NCBI GenBank assembly: GCA_031258755.1
Contig: JAIRMK010000113.1
Location: 1 to 10,933, forward strand
DNA: 10,933 nucleotides
DNA from: Prevotellaceae bacterium
GTDB taxonomy: Bacteria > Bacteroidota > Bacteroidia > Bacteroidales > UBA932
Direction of reading: 5' to 3'
Made by a program: the position numbers and the translations under genes. The number at the start of each line of letters is the position of its first letter. The stretch's first letter is position 1. The notes under the pieces were generated by a model that saw only the letters and a program-made list of their open reading frames with translations, was not told where the DNA came from and ran no database searches. Positions 1-7,541 of the stretch are shown piece by piece.

Positions 1-250
1 AATATTGGCCGGGTTGATTGTACACTACTGTAGGACAAGACAAATTGGATGTTTCGGGTGTTCCTCCCGGAAATGTCCAATTCCATGAAGAGGGATTTCC
101 TTGCGTTTGATCAAAGAAATTAACAGATTGCCCTGCAAGAACATCTTCTATGGAAACGGTAAATTCGGCTACCATTTCGGTATTCTCTTCATCTTTGCAG
201 GAAACAAATAAGAATCCTAAAAGAGAAAAAAGGATAATAATATTTTTCAT
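1..250 (-). CDS. PKD-domain surface lipoprotein, 3' part outside window
   Basis: The minus strand reads an open frame from an ATG at 250 to the left edge, giving 83 visible residues with no stop. Residues 1-18 form a lipoprotein signal peptide with a hydrophobic core and the lipobox FVSC (Cys18). The next residues, KDEE, resemble the lysine-plus-acidic lipoprotein export signals that send lipoproteins to the cell surface in Bacteroidota. From about residue 29 the sequence looks like a PKD domain of the Bacteroidota type, with SWNWTFPGGTP at 55-65 and VVYNQPGQY at 75-83. An in-frame ATG at 259 would add three residues (MRV); I prefer 250 because MKN followed directly by a hydrophobic stretch is a normal signal peptide start. 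The gene begins 19 bases after the sialidase stop, so it is probably co-transcribed as the last visible operon gene. PKD domains are usually spacers or glycan/protein-binding modules, and any catalytic domain lies outside the window, so its function is unknown. Confidence 0.8.
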   Translation of the reverse strand, partial: MKNIIILFSLLGFLFVSCKDEENTEMVAEFTVSIEDVLAGQSVNFFDQTQGNPSSWNWTFPGGTPETSNLSCPTVVYNQPGQY

Positions 251-269
251 AACGCGCATATTTTTTTAT

Positions 270-1454
270 TTAATAGAAATCGACAACATTTATTACTTTA
301 AAAGCGATAGTTTCGTTATAGGCAGATGTTCCTTTTTCAAAAAGCACCCCTATTTGAGCGTCCGACACCATCACAATATCGGAATATCCCGACGGCCCCG
401 CATGTACGTTATACGCCTTTGGCCACGTGGCGCCATCATCCGTACTCATTTTTAAGGTCATATTCGTACGGGTGGCACTTGCCGGATTAGAGAAGAATAA
501 CGTATGTGTACCATTTACATTGGCAGACAACAGGCTTCCCTGGCATACCGGGTCGATAAATCCGTAAGCTATTTCTACGTTCGACAGGGTAAGGCCGCCA
601 TCGGTGCTTCTGGAAATGACCCGTAAATTATTATTATTGCTACACCGGCAATTTAACAAAAGGCGTCCGTCGGAGAGTTCCGCTACCGCGCTCTCATTAG
701 GGTTCAAGGTGGCATGGGTTGGCGTGACGCCACCCAACGCCCAGGTATTTCCACCATCGTTTGAATAAATCAAATGGGCATGACCTTTCCCACCTTGGGC
801 ACGCAACTCAATGTCGTCGCAGGGTATAACCAGCCGTCCGGCTTGGTCTCCTTTCTCAAGCTGTATGCCATGACAAGGGCCGGTAGCATACCAGCCCCAT
901 TCCGTTTTTTTGACATTGGTGGTTATTTCCCTTGGCGTAGCCCATGTCACACCATTATCATCCGAAGAAGTAACATATACCCTTCGTGTATCGGTGCTTG
1001 TTCCGTTGTTGATCGTCCCGATCGCATCGCTACCCAAATTCCATGTCATTAACAAATGAATTTTCCCATTGCGTTGATCCACTACCGGCGCCGGATTTCC
1101 ACAAGTATTTCCCGTATCGTGCCAGATAACCTGCAAGTCGCTCCATGTCCTTCCCTCATCTGAAGAACGTTTAACTACCAGGTCAATTTCTCCTTCGTCG
1201 CCACAACTGGAACGCCGTCCTTCTGCAAAAGCCAATAGTGTTCCGGCTTTTGTTTTAATAATAGCAGGAATACGGAAACAATTGTAGGATTGTTCATTTT
1301 TTTTGTACACCACCACATCAGCCGGAGGGTCTTCCGGAGTGGGTGAAGGAGGCTGAGGCCCCACACCCGGCGAGGGGGTATCGTCGCCTATACAACCGGC
1401 CACCGTTAGAAAACCGGTTAGCCACATAGCACATATTATTTTATTTGTTTTCAT
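270..1454 (-). CDS. nanH: GH33 exo-alpha-sialidase, lipoprotein
   Basis: This 394-residue sialidase (neuraminidase) should release terminal sialic acid from host glycans. The N-terminus is a lipoprotein signal with lipobox TVAGC (Cys21), followed by IGDD and a Pro-rich linker to about residue 46, which suggests tethering to the outer membrane with the enzyme facing outward (inference). The six-bladed GH33 domain starts near residue 50. The FRIP motif at 60-63 carries the first Arg of the triad (Arg61). By comparison with characterised sialidases, the acid/base is probably Asp86, the Tyr/Glu nucleophile pair Tyr357 and Glu254, and the other triad arginines Arg270 and Arg329. Asp boxes (SxDxGxxW) are at 97-104, 163-171, 231-238 and 337-344, with a degenerate copy at 283-290 (STDGGLTL). 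There is no extra N-terminal carbohydrate-binding domain, so this is a compact form. It follows the SusD-like gene by 24 bases. Linkage preference, and hydrolytic versus trans-sialidase chemistry, cannot be read from this. Confidence 0.95.
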   Translation of the reverse strand: MKTNKIICAMWLTGFLTVAGCIGDDTPSPGVGPQPPSPTPEDPPADVVVYKKNEQSYNCFRIPAIIKTKAGTLLAFAEGRRSSCGDEGEIDLVVKRSSDEGRTWSDLQVIWHDTGNTCGNPAPVVDQRNGKIHLLMTWNLGSDAIGTINNGTSTDTRRVYVTSSDDNGVTWATPREITTNVKKTEWGWYATGPCHGIQLEKGDQAGRLVIPCDDIELRAQGGKGHAHLIYSNDGGNTWALGGVTPTHATLNPNESAVAELSDGRLLLNCRCSNNNNLRVISRSTDGGLTLSNVEIAYGFIDPVCQGSLLSANVNGTHTLFFSNPASATRTNMTLKMSTDDGATWPKAYNVHAGPSGYSDIVMVSDAQIGVLFEKGTSAYNETIAFKVINVVDFY

Positions 1455-1478
1455 AAAAGATAAAAGTTAGCTGGTTGA

Positions 1479-2924
1479 TTAAAAATTGTACCCAGTCGTT
1501 TGATCCAGATTCGGATTCAAATTAATTTCCGTTTGCAAAATAGGATAAAATAAGGGGATCGTCTTCCCAACCAAATTAGGCACTTCATTATACACATTAA
1601 TCGTGTTGCCGTAGTGAAATCTCACCAAATCAGGCCAACGGCGCTGTTCCAGCCACAGCTCGCGGAATCGCTCATCTAAAATTTCCCGCTCCACAGACCG
1701 TTTATCCGTAGCCCCGGTATAAGTCCCGGAATGTGCGCGGTCTCTTATTTTTTGCAATTCCACAATAGCTTCCGGAATACGGTCTAAGGCAGCAAGCGCT
1801 TCGGCTTTGAACAGTATCATTTCGGCTGCACGATATATAATCAAATCATCTTCATAATAGCGATCGCCTGCGCCATCATAATCTTTACCCCTGAATTTGT
1901 TATCAAAACTACCGATAACATTACTGGAGGCATCAATAGCCGTGATAACAGAAGCAGCTTTCCGAACATCGTTGGCCGATGTATAAATATTTTTAATCGC
2001 ATCGCTTGGCGCATAAACACTTCTTGCCCTTGTCTGAACGGCATACGCCAAATTATTTTTATTCTGTGCCGTGTTCACAAAAATATCACGCGGTTTCAGA
2101 CGACTTCCATAATGATCCGATTTCTCCTCACGTCCAAAATATAAGGCAAAAATGATTTCTTCGTTTTTCTTATTATCCACAGAAAACACATCTGCAAAAT
2201 TAGGAAGCAGATTAACCCCCGACGCTAACACCTGGTCGGCGGCATCAATAGCGTCTAACAAATCTTGATTGGTTCCGCCCAACACTTTGTTCTTCCACAG
2301 CAAGGCATCGGCTTTCAAGGCATACGCCACCGGTTTGGATACGGTATTCTTATCCACGTAGCCATTTTCAGGAAACAACTTTATTGCTTCTTCGATGTCG
2401 TTCAGAATTTGCGTCATCACATCAGCCGCCGGCGCTCTCACAGGCAGCGGGATACTGTTGGATTCGGTGGGCTCTAATACAATGGGCACATCGCCCCATA
2501 TACGAATCAACATAAAGTAATTGTAGGCACGCAACACATAAGCCGATGCTACAGCCCGCTTCACATTGGCCGTATTCGGCTCGGTGGTCGGCCCATATTT
2601 GATGACCAGATTGCAGTGATGATTCAAGGTGTAGTAACTGCCCCAACTGGGCGCATTGGCATCGGTCAGGTTCTGTGCCCATGCATTTGACACGGAGCCT
2701 TCCAGTCCGGCGACAAAAGCGTCGCTACGTTCTTCACGGTGCCCATACGTGGCATTCATTTGATCCCGCAGATCCACATAAATCCCGTTCATGTAGCCCG
2801 TCACATCTCCTTCCCCTTGCCAATAGCTGTCATTGGTGATATAGGAGGTTACTTTAACGTCTAAAAGTTCGTTGCATCCTACCGAAAGGAGTACTATGGA
2901 AAATATAGTGATTATTTTTTTCAT
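1479..2924 (-). CDS. nanU: SusD/RagB-like sialic acid-binding lipoprotein
   Basis: This 481-residue protein belongs to the SusD/RagB family, surface lipoproteins that sit as a lid on a SusC-type porin and bind its substrate. The signal peptide ends in the lipobox LSVGC (Cys17). Family landmarks are visible: the TPR-like helix with AYVLRAYNYF at 128-137 followed by IWGDVPIV at 142-149, the second helical repeat YRAAEMILFKAEALAAL at 364-380, the C-terminal FRELWLEQRRWPDLVRF at 420-436, and the closing segment EINLNPNLDQTTGY at 466-479. It begins 17 bases after the SusC-like stop and precedes the sialidase, the usual arrangement of a polysaccharide-utilisation locus. The family does not reveal its ligand. 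I infer sialic acid from the surrounding sialidase, mutarotase, transporter and lyase genes, as in the NanO/NanU system described in Tannerella and Bacteroides. The symbol rests on that context. Confidence 0.9.
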   Translation of the reverse strand: MKKIITIFSIVLLSVGCNELLDVKVTSYITNDSYWQGEGDVTGYMNGIYVDLRDQMNATYGHREERSDAFVAGLEGSVSNAWAQNLTDANAPSWGSYYTLNHHCNLVIKYGPTTEPNTANVKRAVASAYVLRAYNYFMLIRIWGDVPIVLEPTESNSIPLPVRAPAADVMTQILNDIEEAIKLFPENGYVDKNTVSKPVAYALKADALLWKNKVLGGTNQDLLDAIDAADQVLASGVNLLPNFADVFSVDNKKNEEIIFALYFGREEKSDHYGSRLKPRDIFVNTAQNKNNLAYAVQTRARSVYAPSDAIKNIYTSANDVRKAASVITAIDASSNVIGSFDNKFRGKDYDGAGDRYYEDDLIIYRAAEMILFKAEALAALDRIPEAIVELQKIRDRAHSGTYTGATDKRSVEREILDERFRELWLEQRRWPDLVRFHYGNTINVYNEVPNLVGKTIPLFYPILQTEINLNPNLDQTTGYNF

Positions 2925-2941
2925 ATCTGTTTTATATTATG

Positions 2942-5900
2942 TTAAAAAATTAATTTCACACCAATGTTATATTGACGGGCGCGAGGATATGTGCCATTGT
3001 CGTTGCCTGTATATATTTCAGGCATCAATCCGTCATATTCGGTAATGTAGCCAAGGTTATAAATGCCGCCGAAAATTTCACAACCTTTCATGAAAATTTT
3101 CCTGGCATATTGTTCCGGCAAATTATAAGAGAACGATATTTCACGGAAGGCCAAAAAATCACCTTTCTTGTAATATAACGAATTGGCTGTTATATATCCG
3201 CTACTTCCCGCTAAACTCTCACCGGTTCTTAAATGATTCCGGATGCTGTAATCGGCGTCACTGCGGACAGAATATTTCGGGATAGTGGCAATGTCACCTT
3301 GTTCATTCCATATATCGTCGCCCATCACATCGGTCAGCGTCATGTTGTTATTTCTTGCACTGGCAATGGAGCGGCCGCGGAAGGCATTGTCGATCACATG
3401 CCCCACTGCGAAGTCCATCACAAAACGAATGGAAAGATTTTTATACCGGAAAGTATTGACCATCCCCCCTATCTTATCCGGGCGAATATATCCCATAAAT
3501 ACCATATCATAATGATTAATTCGCCCATCGCCGTTCAAATCAGCCCAAATGGCATCACCACCTTCTTTTTGCCGTCCGTTGGCCACTTCATCAAAAGGCG
3601 CATTGGCTGCATCGGCATCGGTAGCATATACCCCAATCATCTGGTATGCCCAGCGGCCGCCATAGCGTTCCCCTTCGGCAAATCCGCCAACCCTGATGTA
3701 CGACTGGGAAGCCGAGTCATAAACCGTGTTGCCGCCAATACGGTTCTTATCTTCTCCATTCTCCGGCAACTCTTCGACAATAGACCGGTTGAAAGAAAAG
3801 GTAAAACTGGCATCCCATTCAAAATCTCTAATTTTTAACACTTTTGCGGACAATTCTACTTCAAAACCGGTACTGCGAAGCGAACCGTAATTACTCATCA
3901 CACTGGAAAATCCGGAAGTATTAATCATCGGCATAGAAAACAAGCGATCGACAGTAAGTTTATTGTAATAGTCCACCAATAGACTAACCCGGTTATCAAA
4001 AAGGCCAATATCTGCACCAAGATCAAACGAAGTGGTTGTTTCCCATTTGAGGTTTTTATTGGCTAAGGTGGTATTCTGTATGCCCACTTGCCCCATATAC
4101 ACGTAATCGGGGTTATAGCGGCCTTGCGTATCATAAAGCGATAATTCATTGTTCCCTGTTTGTCCCCAACTCGTCCTCAATTTTAATGTGGACACATACG
4201 GTTTTATTGATTTCCAGAAATTCTCATTATGTATATTCCACCCACCCGAAACACCCGGGAAATAGCCCCATTTGTGATTTTCGGAAAACTTCGACGACCC
4301 ATCGGCACGTAACGATACGGAGAATAAATATCTTTTGTGATAATCATAATTTATACGGCCGAAAAAGCTTAAAACAGCATCTCTTGTTTCAGTGGATGAT
4401 ATTCTTTGCGTTTCTTCCGCCGTTGCATTTAAGGTCTTCACATTGTCGGTGGGGGCGCCATATCCGGATCCGGACAACACATATTGATACGTGTTGATAT
4501 AACTGGTCCCCAACACAACGTCGGCATGATGTTTTCCAAAGAAATCCTTACCATAATTTAACAGAATGTCTGTTTGAAAATCGCGCCATTTATCATGCTG
4601 GGCAGAGGCATTCCTGTTTTTATTGACTTCATTGTAGGCTTCAAATCTATTGTACAGGCCTTCCGTATTGAAGTATGACACATGCGGATTTAACGATAAG
4701 CCCGGTAAAATATCCCATACCAACCCGCCCTGTATGGTAGTCCGGTAAAGACTGTTATCATTATATTGGTCGCGGTAATAAATTTCATGATTCCGGTTGC
4801 GGAATGATGTCACGCCTTCTCCCGGTGCGGGAAGCCCGTCTTCATAAGTAAGACGGTAGGTAAACGGCATGGTTACCGACCTGTTCAATACATTTTGATA
4901 GTTTCCGATAACATTATGCGTCCTGTACTGGTAACTTACACTTAAATCCGCTTTTACCTGTTTATGCAGCATATACGTGTCGTTGAGTATAAAACTCAAA
5001 TTTTTGACAAACGTGCCGGCAACTATGCCGTCCTGATCCACATAGCCAACCCCGGCGTAATAAGAGTTTTTTTCTCCGCCACCACTAATGTTTACACTCA
5101 AATCCTGTTTGAACGCTTGTTGAAAAGTTACATCCTGGTAGTTTGTTTCCTTAAATAGCAACCGCCTGCCCGTCACCGGATCAATCATCGTTTCCCACCC
5201 CTGGTTTTCGATGAGATCGGTCACATAATCGGCCCCGTAATTGTTGATATATACATCTACAAATTCCAGCGTATTTTTCGAATTTCGCGGATTTCCCGTG
5301 GACATGCCGTACGTGCCGTTCGATAAAAATTGATTGGGATTTCCGGTATTGAACTTCATCGTATTCAACCGACTGATGTAAACGTAATCGCGGGCTGAAG
5401 TGAAATTATACGTTCTCCCCATCTCTTCTACCCCCGCCACATACTTGACATTTACCGCAGGCCTGCTGTTCAGCTTACCGGTTTTTGTCGTAACAATAAT
5501 AACTCCGTAAGCCGCTCTTGCCCCGTAAATGGCTGTGGAGGCGGCATCCTTCAAGACTTGTATGGATTCGATGTCGTCGGGGTTTATTTGGCTGATGTTT
5601 CTCATCGCACCCACTACACCGTCCACGATAATCAACGGAGCGTCACCTTCCGGAGAGGTAGAAGCGCCGCCACGAATAAAGACCTCCGGGGTGGCGCCCG
5701 GTTGGCCGTCTTTCACTTGCAAGGTAAGGCCGGCTACTTTTCCCTGTAACTGCGCCAACGGATTAACGGTAGGCGCATACTTAAATTCTTCTTCGGTCAC
5801 TCTCGAAATGGAACTGGTAATAGTTTCCCGGCTCTGTTTCCCATATCCGATAACGACGATCTCTTCCATTACTCTAATATCCGGTTTCATTTTTACATTA

Positions 5901-6226
5901 ATTACCGCTCTGCTCCCCACAGCAATTTCATCGGTAACGTAACCCATAAAAGAAAAAACCAATACAGCTTCGTTGCCGGATACGGTGATGGTATATTTGC
6001 CATCAACATCAGCAATGGTCGCGTTACTGGTTGCTCCTTTTACCGAAACAAAGACGCCCGGTAGAGGTTCCCCGGTTTCGTCCGTAATAGTGCCCGTTAC
6101 AGTTATCTTTGCTTGGGCAAAACCCACAGATAGCTGTAATAATGATGCAGTCAACATCGTAAAAACTATTCCAAGTATTTTACGAAACGGGATCGACTGC
6201 TTCCCATAAATTTGTTTACGTTGCAT
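2942..6226 (-). CDS. nanO: SusC/RagA-like TonB-dependent sialic acid porin
   Basis: This 1094-residue protein is a full-length SusC-type TonB-dependent outer-membrane transporter. A signal peptide with a hydrophobic stretch at about 18-36 ends near AQA (37-39). A carboxypeptidase-regulatory-like domain follows at about 41-115 (VTGTITDETGEPLPGVFVSV). A TonB-box-like segment, EEIVVIGYG, lies at 121-129. The plug domain then runs to about residue 250, with the family signature NPDDIESIQVLKDAASTAIYG at about 215-235 and GVIIVTTKTG at 241-250. The rest is the 22-strand barrel, ending in the aromatic C-terminal residue of the final strand (NIGVKLIF). It pairs with the SusD-like gene 17 bases downstream. 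Import of free sialic acid, possibly also small sialosides, is inferred from the locus. A 64-base gap separates it from the transporter gene upstream, the widest gap in the operon. That gap holds repeats which may give this gene its own control. Confidence 0.93.
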   Translation of the reverse strand: MQRKQIYGKQSIPFRKILGIVFTMLTASLLQLSVGFAQAKITVTGTITDETGEPLPGVFVSVKGATSNATIADVDGKYTITVSGNEAVLVFSFMGYVTDEIAVGSRAVINVKMKPDIRVMEEIVVIGYGKQSRETITSSISRVTEEEFKYAPTVNPLAQLQGKVAGLTLQVKDGQPGATPEVFIRGGASTSPEGDAPLIIVDGVVGAMRNISQINPDDIESIQVLKDAASTAIYGARAAYGVIIVTTKTGKLNSRPAVNVKYVAGVEEMGRTYNFTSARDYVYISRLNTMKFNTGNPNQFLSNGTYGMSTGNPRNSKNTLEFVDVYINNYGADYVTDLIENQGWETMIDPVTGRRLLFKETNYQDVTFQQAFKQDLSVNISGGGEKNSYYAGVGYVDQDGIVAGTFVKNLSFILNDTYMLHKQVKADLSVSYQYRTHNVIGNYQNVLNRSVTMPFTYRLTYEDGLPAPGEGVTSFRNRNHEIYYRDQYNDNSLYRTTIQGGLVWDILPGLSLNPHVSYFNTEGLYNRFEAYNEVNKNRNASAQHDKWRDFQTDILLNYGKDFFGKHHADVVLGTSYINTYQYVLSGSGYGAPTDNVKTLNATAEETQRISSTETRDAVLSFFGRINYDYHKRYLFSVSLRADGSSKFSENHKWGYFPGVSGGWNIHNENFWKSIKPYVSTLKLRTSWGQTGNNELSLYDTQGRYNPDYVYMGQVGIQNTTLANKNLKWETTTSFDLGADIGLFDNRVSLLVDYYNKLTVDRLFSMPMINTSGFSSVMSNYGSLRSTGFEVELSAKVLKIRDFEWDASFTFSFNRSIVEELPENGEDKNRIGGNTVYDSASQSYIRVGGFAEGERYGGRWAYQMIGVYATDADAANAPFDEVANGRQKEGGDAIWADLNGDGRINHYDMVFMGYIRPDKIGGMVNTFRYKNLSIRFVMDFAVGHVIDNAFRGRSIASARNNNMTLTDVMGDDIWNEQGDIATIPKYSVRSDADYSIRNHLRTGESLAGSSGYITANSLYYKKGDFLAFREISFSYNLPEQYARKIFMKGCEIFGGIYNLGYITEYDGLMPEIYTGNDNGTYPRARQYNIGVKLIF

Positions 6227-6227
6227 A

Positions 6228-6256
6228 AAGGTTAAATTTATTTGTTAAGGTTAAAT
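6228..6256. repeat. 10-base direct repeat ahead of nanO
   Basis: AAGGTTAAAT occurs at 6228-6237 and again at 6247-6256, exactly 19 bases apart start to start, or nearly two turns of B-DNA. Both copies are perfect. This spacing would put two protein-binding sites on the same face of the helix, so it could be an operator, although an AT-rich leader can also contain such repeats by chance. Confidence 0.5.
6239..6251 (-). promoter_or_regulatory. 13-base element shared with nanA leader (nanO copy)
   Basis: On the minus strand this reads ACCTTAACAAATA and ends 12 bases before the nanO ATG. The identical word sits on the plus strand at 9608-9620, seven bases before the nanA ATG. Same orientation relative to the gene and a similar distance from the start codon suggest a shared function, either a regulator site or a translation-promoting A-rich leader. 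Confidence 0.45.
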
Positions 6257-6290
6257 AATTGCATAACTTATATTCTTTATAGATGAAAAC

Positions 6291-7529
6291 TCATGTGGTC
6301 ATATTGGCTGTTTTAGGTTTTAACACGGTTAATTGAAGAATGATGGCTATCACGATTACAATACCCAAGAAGGCAAAATCCCGTCCCAAATGGCCGGCAT
6401 CAACCGATTGGCCGAGTATTTTGGTCACAAATGCACCGGCCGAAACACCGGCTAAATTTAATAATCCGTAACCGGTAGCCCGGTAGCGGGGAGATACGAA
6501 TTGGCATAAAATCGGCATATTGTTGGCGTCAAACATCCCGAAGCCCATCCCAAAACACACAGCTCCTGCAAACACCGGAAAGATAGACGTCCCGAACCCC
6601 AATAGGAACAAAGCCGGTAACGTGAGCGCCAAACCGATAACACCGGTATAAATACGGCCTTTCAAATTCTTCTGCACCCACCTGTCGGACAATGTGCCGC
6701 CTATTAATACGCCAATAAACGAAGCGGCGGCAAGCGTAATAGTCGATAACGGCCCGGCGTTTTCCATCGGCATCCCCAAGGTATTGGCAAATAACGTCGG
6801 AAGCCAGCTTTTGGTCGCCCATCCCGGCACGCTGGGCGCTGAAAAATAGAACAAAATGACCCAAAATGTAATATTTCCAAGCAACAACCCCACGCCTCTC
6901 AACGCTTGTGTAAATTCAAGTTTTAAGGTAATCTTTTGTGATGCATCTATATGGTATCCTTTTTTCTCCCGAAGGAAAAACATCAACACAAGGCTGTAGG
7001 CCAGTCCGGCCAGTCCGAACGACTGAAATGTAAATTGCCATGATGAAACGGCCGCAATAGTGGCGCCAAAACCGCCAAGTGCCTGCCCAAGATAAAAGCC
7101 GGTGGTATGCAAGGCAACGGCCAACGAACGTGTTTTGGATTCGTGATAGTCGGCAATCAACGCCAGGGCTGCAGGAATATAGAAGGCTTCACTGACACCC
7201 ATAACGGCGCGTAAAAAATACAATTGGTTAAAACTTCCGGCATAACCCATCGCCATGGTCACGCCCGACCACACAAACAGGCTTCCCACAATGAGCCATT
7301 TACGATTTAGCCGGTCGGCAATAATACCGGAAACAGGGCTCAAAAAAGCATAAATCCAAAGAAAAACAGCCATGAGCCGGCCGAAATTTGCTGCAACATT
7401 CAATTCGGCTATGTTTATCTTCATATAGGGCTGCATCGTTGATAACATTTGGCGATCCAAATAATTGAGCAATGCCACCACCCAAAGCATACCGACAACC
7501 AACCACGGATAAAATTTCTTATTTTGCAT
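6291..7529 (-). CDS. nanT: MFS transporter, probable sialic acid importer
   Basis: This 412-residue protein of the major facilitator superfamily has a pattern of about 12 hydrophobic helices, the usual length for the family. Near the end of the first helix is LNYLDRQ (21-27), typical of organic-anion/sugar-acid symporters of the ACS type. The loop between helices 2 and 3 carries the MFS motif A, GIIADRLNRK (68-77). A second copy, GGTLSDRW (277-284), lies in the matching loop of the C-terminal half, and a central hydrophilic loop lies at about 187-207. It sits between the mutarotase, whose stop is 12 bases upstream, and the SusC-like gene, so the substrate is most likely sialic acid with cation coupling across the inner membrane. 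The family alone would also allow hexuronates or other sugar acids, so the specificity is inferred from context. The Bacteroides and Tannerella NanT proteins are likewise MFS members. Confidence 0.85.
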   Translation of the reverse strand: MQNKKFYPWLVVGMLWVVALLNYLDRQMLSTMQPYMKINIAELNVAANFGRLMAVFLWIYAFLSPVSGIIADRLNRKWLIVGSLFVWSGVTMAMGYAGSFNQLYFLRAVMGVSEAFYIPAALALIADYHESKTRSLAVALHTTGFYLGQALGGFGATIAAVSSWQFTFQSFGLAGLAYSLVLMFFLREKKGYHIDASQKITLKLEFTQALRGVGLLLGNITFWVILFYFSAPSVPGWATKSWLPTLFANTLGMPMENAGPLSTITLAAASFIGVLIGGTLSDRWVQKNLKGRIYTGVIGLALTLPALFLLGFGTSIFPVFAGAVCFGMGFGMFDANNMPILCQFVSPRYRATGYGLLNLAGVSAGAFVTKILGQSVDAGHLGRDFAFLGIVIVIAIILQLTVLKPKTANMTT

Positions 7530-7541
7530 GACACGACTTTT

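Larger units (their letters stand above)
6227..6290 (-). promoter_or_regulatory. nanT-nanO intergenic leader
   Basis: This 64-base AT-rich gap lies between the nanT stop and the nanO start, the longest between minus-strand genes here. It contains two copies of AAGGTTAAAT (+ strand) and a 13-base word also present upstream of nanA. Two copies of TTGCATAA, at 6221-6228 and 6259-6266, flank the region. No good TAnnTTTG -7 box is visible on the minus strand; the nearest is TAAGTTAT, a weak match. The gap may hold an internal promoter, an operator, or only a translation-enhancing leader. The sequence does not decide between these. Confidence 0.4.

Noticed and set aside
150..455. Plus-strand open frame of 101 codons crossing the nanH / PKD lipoprotein junction
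   Set aside because: It overlaps the signal-peptide region of one real gene and the end of another on the opposite strand, and the translation resembles no protein family.
774..1052. Plus-strand open frame opposite the sialidase
   Set aside because: It is antisense to the Asp-box region of a well-supported GH33 gene and has no domain or start signal.
3233..3838. 201-codon open frame on the plus strand opposite the SusC-like gene
   Set aside because: It lies fully antisense to a clear family member, has no recognisable motif or start context, and such frames are common opposite long coding regions.
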